From Akebia trifoliata (taxonomy: Eukaryota; Streptophyta; Magnoliopsida; Ranunculales; Lardizabalaceae), in NCBI GenBank assembly GCA_017979445.1, contig CM030715.1:11958187-12022186 (forward strand): DNA of 64,000 bases, in the 5' to 3' direction. Positions 1 through 10,676 of the stretch are shown piece by piece. The translations under genes and the position numbers were made by a program. Under the pieces are notes generated by a model, which was not told the origin of the DNA, searched no databases, and worked only from the letters and a program-made list of their open reading frames with translations. Positions within the stretch are counted from its first letter, which is position 1. Each line of letters begins with the position of its first letter.

Positions 1-471
1 GTTGATTTATCAGGCGAATGCAAAAATGAGGTGTCTACAGATGTCCCTCTTTGGCAGAGGGTTGAAGCAAATTAGATAGCAAATCTATTTTGATAGATAG
101 TACAATATCCGAATGTCAAAACTAGTGACAGTTCATTTTGCAGCCTGATTTAGCAATTCGTTGAGGTGTTTGGATCCTTGAGGGTAAAACTCTTCCCGAA
201 CAAAAGGTTATCAGGTCCTCGAGCGAGAGCTCTCACTGACGATGTCAGATCCTTGAATTTTAGAAAATTCTCTCTGACTAAAATATGGAAGTGTGTGCAC
301 TTGAAATATAAGATAAATCTCAAAGCAAAATCCGAGTAAAACTGAGTAAAATCTAAGAAAAACATAAAATCTAGGAAAACCTGAGAAAAAATTTGACTTT
401 AAACAAAACTTGAAAAAAATTTTGAGGTTTGAGAAAAATTTGAGTAAAAGTTTGGAAAAAGTTGAATGTTA
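1..471. other. AT-rich stretch without a gene; possible LTR edge
   Basis: No gene is seen. Bases 30-39 read AGGTGTCTAC, close to the GGGGTGTCTACA right edge of the large Tat LTR at 23627-23638, so this may be the worn edge of a related LTR. The stretch from about 350 to 470 is A-rich, with repeated GAAAAATTTGAG-like words. It is probably the outer part of the decayed gypsy element whose integrase lies at 2440-3010. Confidence 0.3.
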
Positions 472-1050
472 TACTCTACCTACCTTGGGTGAAAGATTAA
501 TGAACTTATTTTTCTGGGAGTTCTACTCTACCTACTCGGGGTAAAAGAGTAATTCACTAATTTTTTTTTTTTTTGAAGTTCTACTTTACCTACTCGGAGT
601 GAAAGAGTAATGAACTAAGCTTTTTAGGAGTCATAATCTACCTGCCCAGGGTGAAAGAGTAATGAACTAATTTTTTTGGGAAATTCTACTCTACCTTCTC
701 GAAGTGAAAGAGTAATAAAGTAATTTTTTGGGAGTCCTACTCTACCTGCCCACGGTGAAAGAGTAATGAACTAATTTTTTTGGAAAATTTTACTTTACCT
801 ACACGGAGTGAAAGAGTAATGAACTAAGCTTTTAGGGAGTCCTACTCTACCTGTCCAAGGTGAAAGAGTAATGAATTAATTTTTTTGGGAAGTTCTACTC
901 TATCTACTCGAAGTGAAAAAGTAATGAACTAATTTTTTGGGAAGTTCTACTCTACCTACTTGGAGTGAAAGAGTATTGAACTAATCTTTTTGGGAGTCCT
1001 ACTCTACCTGCCTAGGGTGAAAGAATAATGAACTAATTTTTTGAGAATAA
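472..1050. repeat. Minisatellite, ~60-bp unit, about ten copies
   Basis: A degenerate tandem repeat whose unit reads roughly CTACTCTACCTACTCGG, then AGTGAAAGAGTAATGAAC, then TAATTTTTTTGGGAGT. Two sub-variants alternate in places (CTACTCGGAGTG and CTGCCCAGGGTG), giving a ~120-bp higher-order pattern. Noncoding tandem repeats of this kind are common in the untranslated regions of Tat-lineage gypsy elements, and gypsy integrase remains lie 1.4 kb to the right. The repeat itself is directly visible; its membership of that element is inferred. Confidence 0.85.
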
Positions 1051-2439
1051 ATGGGGGATTTACACCGCATTTGATTTTTTTTAAAAATAAAAAATTGGAT
1101 TTTATGAAGGTCCAGTAAACATTTTAACTCTCTTTGAATCTTAGGAGTTTTCAAAATTGCTATCAAGAGGGTAACCTTTAATTCAAAGTTAACCTTATGC
1201 TTTGGGGTTGAAATTGACCAGGCTTCAGAACAAAAATGCCCCTAGTTTGATAGGGAACATTGCACTTAGGATAATTGAACATAATTTGAAAACGAATGCC
1301 CCTAGTGTAAGGGGGGAAACTGTATTCTTTAGAAAAAGGAAGTGCCCTTGTTACGAAAGTTTGAAATCTTTTATTATTGCAAGCGCAATAAAAGTTTAAC
1401 TTTTAATTTTGACTTTTTATATTGAAGATTTTGAGTCAGGCTAAAAAAATTGGAACAAAATATTTCTTTCTGAAATTCATTATAGAATTTGTTCTTTCTC
1501 CCCGTCGGTTCGCTTATGGATATAAAACTCTTCAGATCAATCATAGACGAGATACTTGTATCCACTGAGTCTATATTTGGTTCAAACTAGGTATTGAAAC
1601 TTGATTATTTGGACTTCTGATATTTCGGCTCGGATTGCCTTTTCAGCTTCTTAAGTCAACGGAGATTTTCTTTTATTTTTTGGTTGCCCTAAGTTTTGCC
1701 TAGATTGTCTTTCCAAGTTTTCAATCTAGCGAGCATGCTCTAGCTTTTGCCTAGATTGCCTTTTTAGGTTTTCGATCTAGCGAGTTTACAATTTTTTCTC
1801 TTTTCTTTGCTCTGATTGTTGCCAAGGTCGTCCTTTCAGATTTTCAACCTTGCAAGCTTGCCCTAATTTTTGCCTAAGTTGCCCTTTTGGATTTTCAACC
1901 TTGTAGGCTTCATTTTTCTTTTTATTCCATTTTGAACTTCTGGAGTTATTGTCTGATCATGCTTTGCTATCTTCATTGACTTTTTCACATAGTACTTAGG
2001 AGGACTTTTATGGATAGGCTTAAGATAGGATATAAAAAGAAATGAATTCTAAGACTTAAAAACCCAAATGCCCCTTGTATGGCATTTCCTTTTAAATTGT
2101 TTTCTTTTTTCCTTGAATTTTCTTCCCCATTTTAGGTGATATTTTTTTTCTTTTGAATTTTTTTTTTAGATTTTTTCTTTGTCGGGGAATCTATTTTTTT
2201 ATTTTGATGTGGTCGGACCTGAAGTAACTTCTCAGGTTGCCTACGTATCCCAGAATTTTAGGATCAGACCAAGATGTAGTTCAAATTTTTCCTATCCTAG
2301 GTTGGGTGATCTGGTTGAGAAAGAAAAATACATTTCTTTTTTATTTTTTAAAAAAGACTGCAAAGGGCTGAGAAAGAAGATATTGAACTAAGTAGCAGGA
2401 AAATTAATTTGGTCGAAGATGACCTCCTTAAATGTAGTA
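1051..2439. other. Noncoding remnant with short tandem repeats
   Basis: No believable gene. At about 1620-1910 four or five ~60-bp degenerate repeats contain TTTGCCTAGATTGCC and GTTTTCRATCTAGCGAG. The phrase AAATGCCCCTAG recurs at about 1234 and 1296. Around 2235-2290 is TCTCAGGTTGCCTACGTATCCC followed by GATCAGACCA and GTAGTTC, a phrase I associate with the untranslated 3' region of plant Tat-type elements. This fits a 3' UTR lying downstream, on the - strand, of the integrase fragment at 2440-3010. Confidence 0.45.
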
Positions 2440-3010
2440 TCACTTGATCTGGTCAAGGTTGGTTGGTTCTGGTAATTCGATTCCATCATGATCTTAAAGT
2501 CTAACAGTTTTTCCAGGTAATATTTCTTTAATGATTGAATCTTTCCAATTGGGTTCAAACTTCTTCCTATGATCGAGGAAGAGTACTCAATTTTTTTGGT
2601 AGTCTGATGGTTAGATCCTTGACTTGTAAGTGATGAACTTTGACTTTCTTGTCAAACATGTGAGTGACTCATCTCCGTTGATAGACCCAATCTGTTTCTA
2701 ACAATTGACCTCCATCAAGACCTTGAGATACATGGTTTTCCATTTTAACCTGTAAGATTGCTTCCATATCATACACTGGAGTAACTCTAGTGAAAGACTG
2801 TATTGAAGTGTAATATGTCCATAGCGCAAATGGTAACTTCTCTGGCCAATCCCAGTGTGATGTGTGATTGACACATTTTCACGATGATTTTCTTGAGATT
2901 TTTATTGGCTGCTTCAACTATTCCATCTATCTGAAAATAATAAACTTTCTAAAAGTCCAGCACCGATACATTTTGTAATCTCTCCTCTGACTATGTGAGT
3001 CTATTGTGGA
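2440..3010 (-). pseudogene. Ty3/gypsy integrase fragment (decayed)
   Basis: Reading the - strand in shifting frames gives GIVEAANKNLKKIIVKM near 2890-2935. This is the integrase-core segment with the third catalytic acidic residue, and it matches EAANKNIKKIIEKM in the large Tat element at about 11190-11240. Further on (about 2720-2860) come WPEKLPFALWTYYTS and TPVYDMEAILQVKME, the counterparts of MLPFALHAYRTS and LVYGMEAVLPVEVE. Frameshifts and stops are frequent, so no protein can be made. This is an older, more diverged relative of the element at 8429-23638, in the same orientation. Confidence 0.75.
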
Positions 3011-3442
3011 TTGTACATGTGGTGTTTTCACAAGATGGGTATATATTTCATGTTGAATAATACTTCAAATTTAACTGTCATATCCTCATAGGACCATGTA
3101 AGCAAGTCTTTTGAATTTTCCTAATAAATTTATCATTTCTTTGAACTCCTCTAGGGATAAGTTAATTCTAATATGAATTTCTTAGGAATTATTTTTTGTT
3201 CTAACGTCAATGCTCTTTACTTTCTTGATTAGAAGTCGAGCAAGACATTTATCTTCTCATTCGGGAGGGAGTTCCTTATTAGAGGAATTTCTCCTTAAAG
3301 TCAATTTATTAGTTAAATCGTTAATGCGCTTGAGGTATTCAGAAATTTCCTTTATTCAATTAAATTCAGATGGGGCAACTGACACCATTGCAGATTCGAC
3401 AAACTAACTTGACTAGAACAAAATAAGAAATAAAAAGACAAA
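3011..3442. other. Noncoding, decayed retroelement sequence
   Basis: AT-rich sequence between the integrase relic and the LTR edge at 3455. No open frame with family resemblance was seen. It presumably holds internal sequence of one of the two flanking gypsy remnants. Confidence 0.3.
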
Positions 3443-3760
3443 CTTGATACCAACTGTCACGACCCTATTCTTTTGAATCGAGGTCGTGCGGCGCAAGGGG
3501 GTCAAATCCACTTGCAAGCCTGTAAAATGATCGTACACCACACACACGTAGCTAGCAAACAAGTAAACGAGGCAACACGAGGCAAAGTCTGGAGGCAAGT
3601 TTGTTGATATAATATTGAATTACACGGTGCAACGCATTACAAAAGCAATAGATGCGTTACAAGCAATAGATGATCCTATGACACGCGGGACTTCCACGGA
3701 GCTGGGCTTCAACAACGTAGGTGTAGGCTGGGGATTCTGACACCCTTCCTACAAGGTATA
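3443..3760 (-). mobile_element. LTR edge and primer-binding site of a gypsy/copia remnant
   Basis: On the - strand an LTR end ...GGGTCGTGACA (last base at 3455) is followed after one base by TTGGTATCAAG (3443-3453). This resembles the initiator-Met-tRNA primer site TGGTATCAGAGC of many plant LTR elements. The LTR would extend rightward from TGTCACGACCC at 3455. Its far edge was not found, and the given end is only where the LTR-like text stops being recognisable. The element reads leftward. Confidence 0.5.
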
Positions 3761-5141
3761 TACTGATATTTGTTTAGATTCAAAGAATTTTGGGAAATAG
3801 AGCTTCAAGAAGATTTTTTTATTTACTCTCCACAGAGTCTCAGAGAAATTCAGAGAGAAAAAAAAGTTCAGATCGAGAGAGAGCTTCTTCCAAAATATCC
3901 CTAACACCAGAACACCCCTAGAGGATATATTACACTTAGGAAAATCTTTTCGAATACATGAAATAATAAACTAAAATTAAACTATTTCGTCAATTTTCAC
4001 AAAATTACCAAAATGCCTATCACAGTGTTCATGATCATTTGACGTCAAAAATCCATAATTGGCTAAAACTAATATTCTCATTGAATTCCTTATGAAAAAT
4101 TGATTCTGAAACATCCCGAAACATAAAAAAAAATGACATCACAACTCAAAAATTCTATTTGAGGGGAAAACGATAATTTTTCAACCCTAAAATTCGAAGA
4201 CCTGAAATTAATAATTAAAATATTAATTAATGTAAAGTGAAATCTTAATAAATTAAATTAAAATTGTCGAACAAATAAATTCAATTAATTAAACATATGG
4301 GCCAAGCTACAAGTGGTGGCCTATTTATTTAAGTGGGGCCCACCTAATATTTAACAAAGAACCTTCCACAAGGGGTCTCAAAGAATTTAGAATGGTTTAA
4401 TAAAGAACTCTCCATTGGGGGGGGGTTCTCCAAAATTAAAAAATTCATTTTACATAAGTCAAAAAATAAAAATCCAAATAAAATCTTATCTAAACCACGT
4501 AACAGATTAGTTAAAGATAGACTTTATCTCTAAGAGACCTAACTAAATCCTAGTTTTATTAAAAAAAAATCTTTAAAAAGGAAACTCAACCATCAAATTT
4601 CATAGGTCTTGAGAAACCCTATAAAACAAAGGTAAAAAACTCTTCAAATACTTCTCAAAACCCTAAATCTAGAGTCCCAAGTCAATACATAACCCTCAAG
4701 CCCCAAATTTCAATCTAAAGACACTTTAAAAATCCTTAAAAACATCACAAACATCCATAAAAACATTCAGATCTAGAATAAGAAAGTCTCATCTCGAAGA
4801 TCGGAAGCATATCTAAAAATGAAGACAAAGTAAGAAGATTAACACAAGGAACGCTCACTGCCAGTTTTTGAGGAAACCAATCGTCATAATCACTTAGGTA
4901 AAAGAAAACGTAATTTTTTATTTTATTTTTATTCTGAATTTAGGCCATTTTTGCTATGTAAATATTTGAGAGGAGTATAGACCAACTTTTGTCAAATAAG
5001 ATTGGTGCCTAACACCTTTTAATCTCGTAACCTGATCCCTGTACCCATAATCTCTTTGTAGTTCTATATTTTTTATCCATTTAGAGTCATGTTTTGATTC
5101 CTAGACCATAATATTAGGTGACTACTAGTAAAATATAAAAA
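3761..5141 (+). other. AT-rich remnant, possibly an LTR/leader before the gag relic
   Basis: No gene. A TATA-like CCCTATAAAACAAAGG lies at 4617-4632. It is followed by pyrimidine/A-rich text with AAACCCTAAATCTAGAG and then, 500 bp on, the gag relic at 5142. A + strand retroelement LTR promoter and leader is a reasonable reading. LTR borders and a primer site could not be fixed. At 4422-4431 there is a run of ten G. Confidence 0.3.
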
Positions 5142-5770
5142 ATGGATCCGCACACGCGGATCGAGGGTGCTTTCACAAATAGTGTTAAAAATTGGGAATA
5201 TATTTATAACTTGTTTTATGGAAGATTTTTTTTTCCTTTAAAAAAAATTATAACGATTAAAGATTTTCAAAGGTGTAAACAGAAACTCGAAAAGTCATTA
5301 ACTGCTTACTTTGACAACTTTCAAACACTCATCTATAAACTTACTGATAATATATTAGAAAAAGTATGGTGGCTATTTTAATTGGACGAGTGTCTACAAA
5401 ATTTTGGAAAGATTTGATTGTCAATGCAACAAAGACAATTGTAGACTTTCAAGGAGTAGTAGAAAGACTTCAATAATGTCATAATCAGACATGCGTATAT
5501 ACACACACTACAGAATAATGGTTTCAGTCTAGTCATGGGGGAGAAATATGAGGATTTCGAGGAAGAGTCGAAAGAAATGACAGGAAGTATCAATACAAGA
5601 CTAAAGAAGAATTAAACTGTGATGCTGAAAAAACAGATATAAATTTTCTACTGTCATGTTACCACTGTCAAACCTTCGGGATAAGCCAACCAATTTAATT
5701 GATGAGGCAAGATGGTGTGAATTCTACAGAATGCTTGGTCACGGTACTAAGTATTGTTTCAAATTATAAA
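5142..5770 (+). pseudogene. LTR-retrotransposon gag remnant with zinc-knuckle trace
   Basis: The first 240 bp are open and read like gag: QKLEKSLTAYFDNFQTLIYKL at about 5280-5342 fits the familiar gag core (ESL..Y...F..L). After the stop at 5379-5381 the reading continues in other frames with KFWKDLIVNATKTIVDFQ. Near 5654-5671 is CYHC, and near 5714-5767 is WCEFYRMLGHGTKYCFKL, a CCHC-like arrangement resembling CEFH...G..T..C of Tat-type gag. Several stops and frameshifts make it inactive. It lies on the opposite strand to the integrase relic at 2440, so it belongs to a different element. Confidence 0.6.
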
Positions 5771-7660
5771 GTGTTATCTATAACCAAATGGCCAATGGTA
5801 ATTTGGTAGAATAAGTAAATTGCAAGGGCCTAGAGAGAATGGAAGCCCATCATACTTCTACGATAGTGGAGATGGAAGACAATAACAGAGAGAATAAGGC
5901 AAGTGAAGATGCAATGATTGTGGTAACCCAAATAAAAAAGAGAAGTCTGAAGAAAACAAGAAAGAAATAAAGAACAAATTTGTTGAAAAGGTTCTAGAGA
6001 AAAAGGATGTGATAAAAACACGAAGAAAAACAATACCAAGACAAGTAATTTGCTTGAGTAGAATGAAGCACAAACTTATGGAAGAACCTACCCATAATTC
6101 TATATGAAAATCTTTTTACGATGTGTTAGCACATTTAAAGATGATTCTTGCCGTGGTATCTGTGTTTGATGTTTTGAAACTTTCTTGTGGGGCACAGATA
6201 TCGCTCGAAATAACTTTGGCCTGCGCTTTACTTTAAAGCAATGAGTTACAAGTTCTTTTCATTTCAGAAGTTCTACGTCCACCAAAAACACAAGAGGAGA
6301 TTTTTCTTGTTGAGGTGAAAGAAAATATGAAGGAATTAATGATAGAAAAAGTATTTGAAAACACTTCGGCAACTTCTTTACAAAAGAATAATAAATTTGG
6401 AGGATTTTCTGGGAATAGGGAGTCGCCACCTAGTTTAGGTCTAGGAACCAAAAGATAACTCCAAAACGGATCCGAAACGGTCCACAAGTAAGAGATATGA
6501 GCAAGGGGTCGAGTTATAGGTTTCGAAAGATATTAAGCACCAAACTGCCCGATCAATTTGATCGATCTCTACTACAATCCAAGACTATCCTACAGTCAAT
6601 GAATAAATAGTAAAGTCAAATTAATGGTCAAAAAATTTCAAAAATCAATGAAAAGAGATTAAGGTCAAAGTCAAGGTCCTAAGGTCGATTCACCATCATG
6701 TTATGTCGAATCCATCAATCAAGCCCTATGGCTTAATTTTCATAAAATTGAAATTCATCACGTAAATTTCTCGAAATTCCCACATAAAAATTTACAATTG
6801 AGGTCATAAATTCCACATAGTGAAAATAAGCAAATTGACCTAAAATTGATTTCAATGTAAACACAATTTGGCAAATCAACTTATAAGGTAAAATTTTTAA
6901 CCTCTCCATGCACACAAAAATCATCGAGTCAACTCGAGAATTTCAAAAGAAAACCAATGGGTTAATAATTCACAAAAAAAAATTATCAAACCAACTTATT
7001 TGGGAAAGTTCCTTTTTGCAATTAATAAATTGAGTCACAAATTTTATGTAGAAAAAATTGTTTATTTTAAATCAATCTAGGACTTCTAACACACATTTGG
7101 TATGCGAACCTAAGGAGTCGTGACGGTATTGTCCAACCGTAGTCCTTCCTTAGCCTATTACATTCCAAGCCTTCTTGGATAATTAAAAACTAAAAGAAAA
7201 TTTATAAAGGACCTAATAAAAAGGGTCTATTACAAAAATAAACCTATTTCAAAAAAATTGAAAGAAAAAAAATAGATTGATCTTGGAGCTTTTGATGATC
7301 CTGAAGTTTTTTCTCCAAAGATGCACAAATCTACAAGAACAAAACAAAACGTTAGAAACGGATTCAAACGAAAAATAGAAACAAAAAATAAACCTATTGT
7401 TACAATCTAGGGGTCACTAGAAGAATGTGTAAAAATCATAAGACTGAATTCACTAAATTTACAGCTCCGTAGTGGAATTTATGAATTTGGCCTTGAAATT
7501 TGTCTAACAGCCTTCTGTTGGCTTATTGATTGTAATGGACTAATTTTTTATATATATATTTAGAGGATTTTTTTTGCATAGGAAAAAAATATAAACACAA
7601 AAAAATAAAGAAAAATGACAAAAAATAGTTCCAACCAAAAAATCAACAGTTACATCTTTT
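5771..7660. other. Decayed retroelement sequence without a gene
   Basis: No convincing coding region. At 6401-6434 the text GGATTTTCTGGGAATAGG followed by GAGTCGCCACC resembles the left part of the Tat LTRs (TTGGAGTCGCCACCAT at 8477 and 21438), so an eroded LTR of a related element probably starts nearby and runs right. The remainder is AT-rich. A short run of TA dinucleotides sits at 7550-7558. Confidence 0.35.
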
Positions 7661-8423
7661 CTTGGCAGCGACGCCAAAATTCTGATGGGTATAAAAAGAT
7701 TTTAAAATTTATAACCTTAACTTGGGAGGCAAGTAAGGGTCAAATACTAGGAAAGGGAATAGAATCAAGCAAAAAGTGTGAAATCGAATCAAACCAAAAT
7801 TATAATCTTTTTTGAGGTTTTGAAGGCACCAAAGAAAATCAAATATTGCTGAAAATTAAACTAGTAAAAAGAAATTAAACTAAGAAATGGACAGAAACAC
7901 CATTAGAGAGAGGTTCCACCTAGAACAACTTAATCTAACCTAATTTAGTTCCTATTCTCTTTTTTAATGCAATCTTAAGGGCTTGATGTTATATCATTGG
8001 ATTGGAAGGTTTAACAATGTAGGTTTTAATTTAAAGAATCTAAAGTAGAGTTCCGTCACTTACTTATGTGTAAAGCTCCTGCCACAAAATATCTAAACAT
8101 GCATGAAGTATCTTAAACATATCTAAGTATGATTCATCAACTCTAGCATTAAAGGTATAGGAGTTCACTATAACCTTGATCCATAGGAGTTGGATAAGTC
8201 TTAAAGTAAACTCATGAATAATTAAGCATAAACAAGAGAATGAAAACTAAATTACGGTAGAAATTATTTTTATTATAGACTTTTCCACTCATTAATAAAG
8301 GAAATAATTAGTCTAAGGTCATTTCAAGTAAACAAGAAAGATAGATAGAGAGAAATAAACTTTGTTTCATTGAATGTAGATTACACTCTCCCACTTACAA
8401 ATTTATAAAACTATAAAGAAAAC
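7661..8423 (-). mobile_element. Athila-like primer site and adjoining LTR remnant
   Basis: On the - strand 7661-7676 reads TGGCGTCGCTGCCAAG. This is one or two changes from TGGCGCCGTTGCC, the primer site (tRNA-Asp type) known for Athila-like gypsy elements. A TG at 7683 could be the LTR edge, with the LTR extending rightward. The far LTR edge is not visible; the Tat element later inserted at 8424/8429. No coding region was seen. Confidence 0.45.
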
Positions 8424-8428
8424 CTAAA
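8424..8428. repeat. Target-site duplication CTAAA (left)
   Basis: CTAAA directly precedes the TG of the left LTR remnant and recurs directly after the CA of the right LTR (23639-23643). This 5-bp match fixes both borders of the Tat element. Confidence 0.9.
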
Positions 8429-8633
8429 TGTAGCTACATGATTTTCGTCATTACGACGGCCACAATTACTAAAATTGGAGTCGCCACCATTTAAGTTGAA
8501 AAGGGGTGTGAATGGTCACCCGGTGTGTACCTTTCGAAAAATTTCCATTCTTTGGCGTTAGTGACTCACAACGGATTGGGTTGATCAAACCCAGAGGTTC
8601 GGGCAAGCGACTCAGTTGGAGAAAAGGGAAGGA
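8429..8633 (-). mobile_element. 3' LTR remnant of the Tat element (U5 end only)
   Basis: Aligns with 21389-21595 of the 5' LTR: both start TGTAGCTAC on the + strand and share GGAGTCGCCACCATT, GTGAATGGTCACCCGGTG and CATTCTTTGGCGTTAGTGAC. At about 8633 (GGGAAGG) the match stops; the 5' LTR continues GTGTTAGGCACCC for another 2 kb, whereas here a HD-ZIP IV gene fragment follows. About 2 kb of LTR, including the U3 promoter, is therefore missing on this side. Confidence 0.9.
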
Positions 8634-9228
8634 GTTTTGCTGTTGGAGTCAAATCCACCAAGATCTGAAGGCAGGAAGGCTACATAGTCTGAGTCGCCTC
8701 CATTTAACACACATTTATTGCGACAATATCAACAGATGCATAAGTTGTGAATGAGTGTATTACATCGGTACTACTTTCTTGCAATATCAACATACTCTTT
8801 CGCCCTTCCTGATTCAATATCACGCCAATATCTCTAGCTTGCATGTCACTAGCCATAACACTCGCAAGGCATTTGCACTGTCGATCTAAGGTAGCAACCC
8901 ATCGCTTTGCTCCAAATCCAAGGTCAGAGTTAACTAGTGTTCTGTGTATACTATGAACTGCTTTGTTATCCACTTCTACATGTTCAACCCATAAAACCTT
9001 GGAGTGACTATTTGGCATTTCTTGGATTATACAGCCTAATGGCCTTCCTCGACATCTCAATATCGGGCTGGGGCGCCAATGATCAAAGGAAACATCGACC
9101 ATCACCCAAATCCCTTCTTCATGTTGTTTACAATACCTTACAAAGAAGCTCTCTCCAGTCGGGATCAGAGGTAAAGGGACTTGAAATTCTGCTGTCATCA
9201 CTTGAAAGGTTCCATTGTAGTTTCTTGC
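8634..9228 (-). pseudogene. HD-ZIP IV homeobox gene fragment (START domain)
   Basis: The - strand encodes a piece of the START domain of class IV homeodomain-leucine-zipper factors (the ATML1/PDF2/ANL2 family, which controls epidermal identity). Visible marks in order: [77 protein letters not shown] and NQEGRKSM. In the family, about 90 residues separate the GRKSMLKL segment from the NMLILQESCTD segment. Here they are fused as [14 protein letters not shown], so an internal part has been lost at a short shared stretch. A one-base deletion near 8703-8710 then shifts the frame; in the next frame [16 protein letters not shown] continues the homology. No homeobox or leucine zipper is present. It lies in the sense orientation of the Tat element and directly abuts its LTR remnant. 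Confidence 0.88.
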
Positions 9229-10676
9229 TACGCTTAGTGAGTCGTGATGCTTCGGACGTCGAGGTGGTAATGATGGTACCCCCTTTTTTTGTAATGTAAA
9301 GCTTTTGAAATGAAAGGAAAATATGTTTTTTACTTACCTGGCTTCAGGTGTATCTAATGGTTTGAAAACTTGAAGTTTTAATAAGTTCTAGATTTTTCAT
9401 CATCGGCCAAAATAGTAGTTTTTTTTTTTTTAATTTTAATTTTATGAAATGTCTTTATCAAATGAGTGCGATAAATTCAGGGTTTGTAAAATCTTCGGTT
9501 GTGACGATCTTGGTGTTTTTACCAACCACAGAGGATATAAACGTCAATCGCTTTTTTGGTTCCTCTAGAGTCATTCCCAGTGCCCTGGTATTGGAAGACC
9601 ATTATCTGTTTGGGTCCCGGGATTTTGGAAAGATTTCGCCGTTCATAGTTTATATTCTTGCGGGCCAGGAGTTTTTTTTTATTTTTTTTCCTTTATTGCC
9701 CCTGGTGCCAATTACGGTTTTCACCATACCTGGTTTCCACATTTTTACGCATCGACATCCTTTTTGGGATTTTCATCGTGCCGAAGGCTTTGATCTTGCC
9801 ATAATCCGATTCTTTTACTCATAGCGCCCTTTCAGGTTTTCACTATACCCTTTCAGACTATGCTTGTATCTTTAGATTTTTACATTACAATTATGTTCGG
9901 AGTCTCTGTATCTCTGTGGCTTGGTGACTCAAGTTGAGCTGCGAGATCGGTGACTCTATTCTTGTAGTGGCACTCTTTCTTGAGTAATCGATCTGGATTC
10001 CCCTCTCGAGTTTACTGACGACTATTCATGGTTTGTCAACTCAAGTTGAGCCGCAAGATCGGCTACTCTACACTTCGAGTATTTTTTTTTTTCGAATATC
10101 CGACCTGGATTCCCCTCTCGAGTCTTTCAACGACTAATAAGACTTTGGAGGTCCAGACCAAGTCACAAAATCAATGATGCTGCCATTGTCATTGTGTTGC
10201 CCTAGAACGTTCCCTGATCAAAAAGGACTTTTATTGGGACGAAACGTTGGCTTAGGCCAATGGTAGTGGAAGGTTACAAAAAGATTAAGGTTTGGATGTA
10301 TTTATAGTGGTTTAGACATGGGGTTTATCTATTTTTATTTTGAAAAGGTGATTTGCATCTTCTTCTAGTGTCTCTTGAACTTGTTTAGGCTGGAGATTTG
10401 GGTCGAGCTCAGATCAAGTGTCCGAGTTTTTTTTTTGACTTTTTTTTTGTATTTTTAGCCGTTCACAGTTTATCCTCATACGGGCCAAGAGTATTTTGAC
10501 ACTTTTGCTTTGATTTTTTTTTTTTTGTCACCCTTTTTTTTGTATCGTTTTGTAGTTGTTGACTTGCCCCAGTTTTTGGTTAAGAAATGAACGTGATGGC
10601 TCAAAAGGGTTGACTAAGGTTAGATTTGTTGGTTTAGAATAGCAAAGATGGCTTTTCGTTATCTCAGGGTCAATTT
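9229..10676 (-). other. 3' untranslated region of the Tat element
   Basis: No gene. A polypurine tract candidate (AAAAAAAGGGGG on the - strand) is at 9279-9290, but it is followed by TACCATC rather than the TGTAGACACC expected for the LTR start, consistent with loss of the LTR's outer part. A two-copy tandem repeat of about 110 bp lies at 9918-10137 (both copies contain CTCAAGTTGAGC and GGATTCCCCTCTCGAGT). The sequence is otherwise T-rich. Confidence 0.6.

Noticed and set aside
8937..9299. 120-residue + frame
   Set aside because: Antisense shadow of the HD-ZIP IV START fragment, which has clear homology on the - strand.
9444..9824. 126-residue + frame in the Tat 3' UTR (possible antisense ORF, as some Tat elements carry)
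   Set aside because: T-rich, Phe-heavy composition and no recognisable domain; kept only as a remote possibility.
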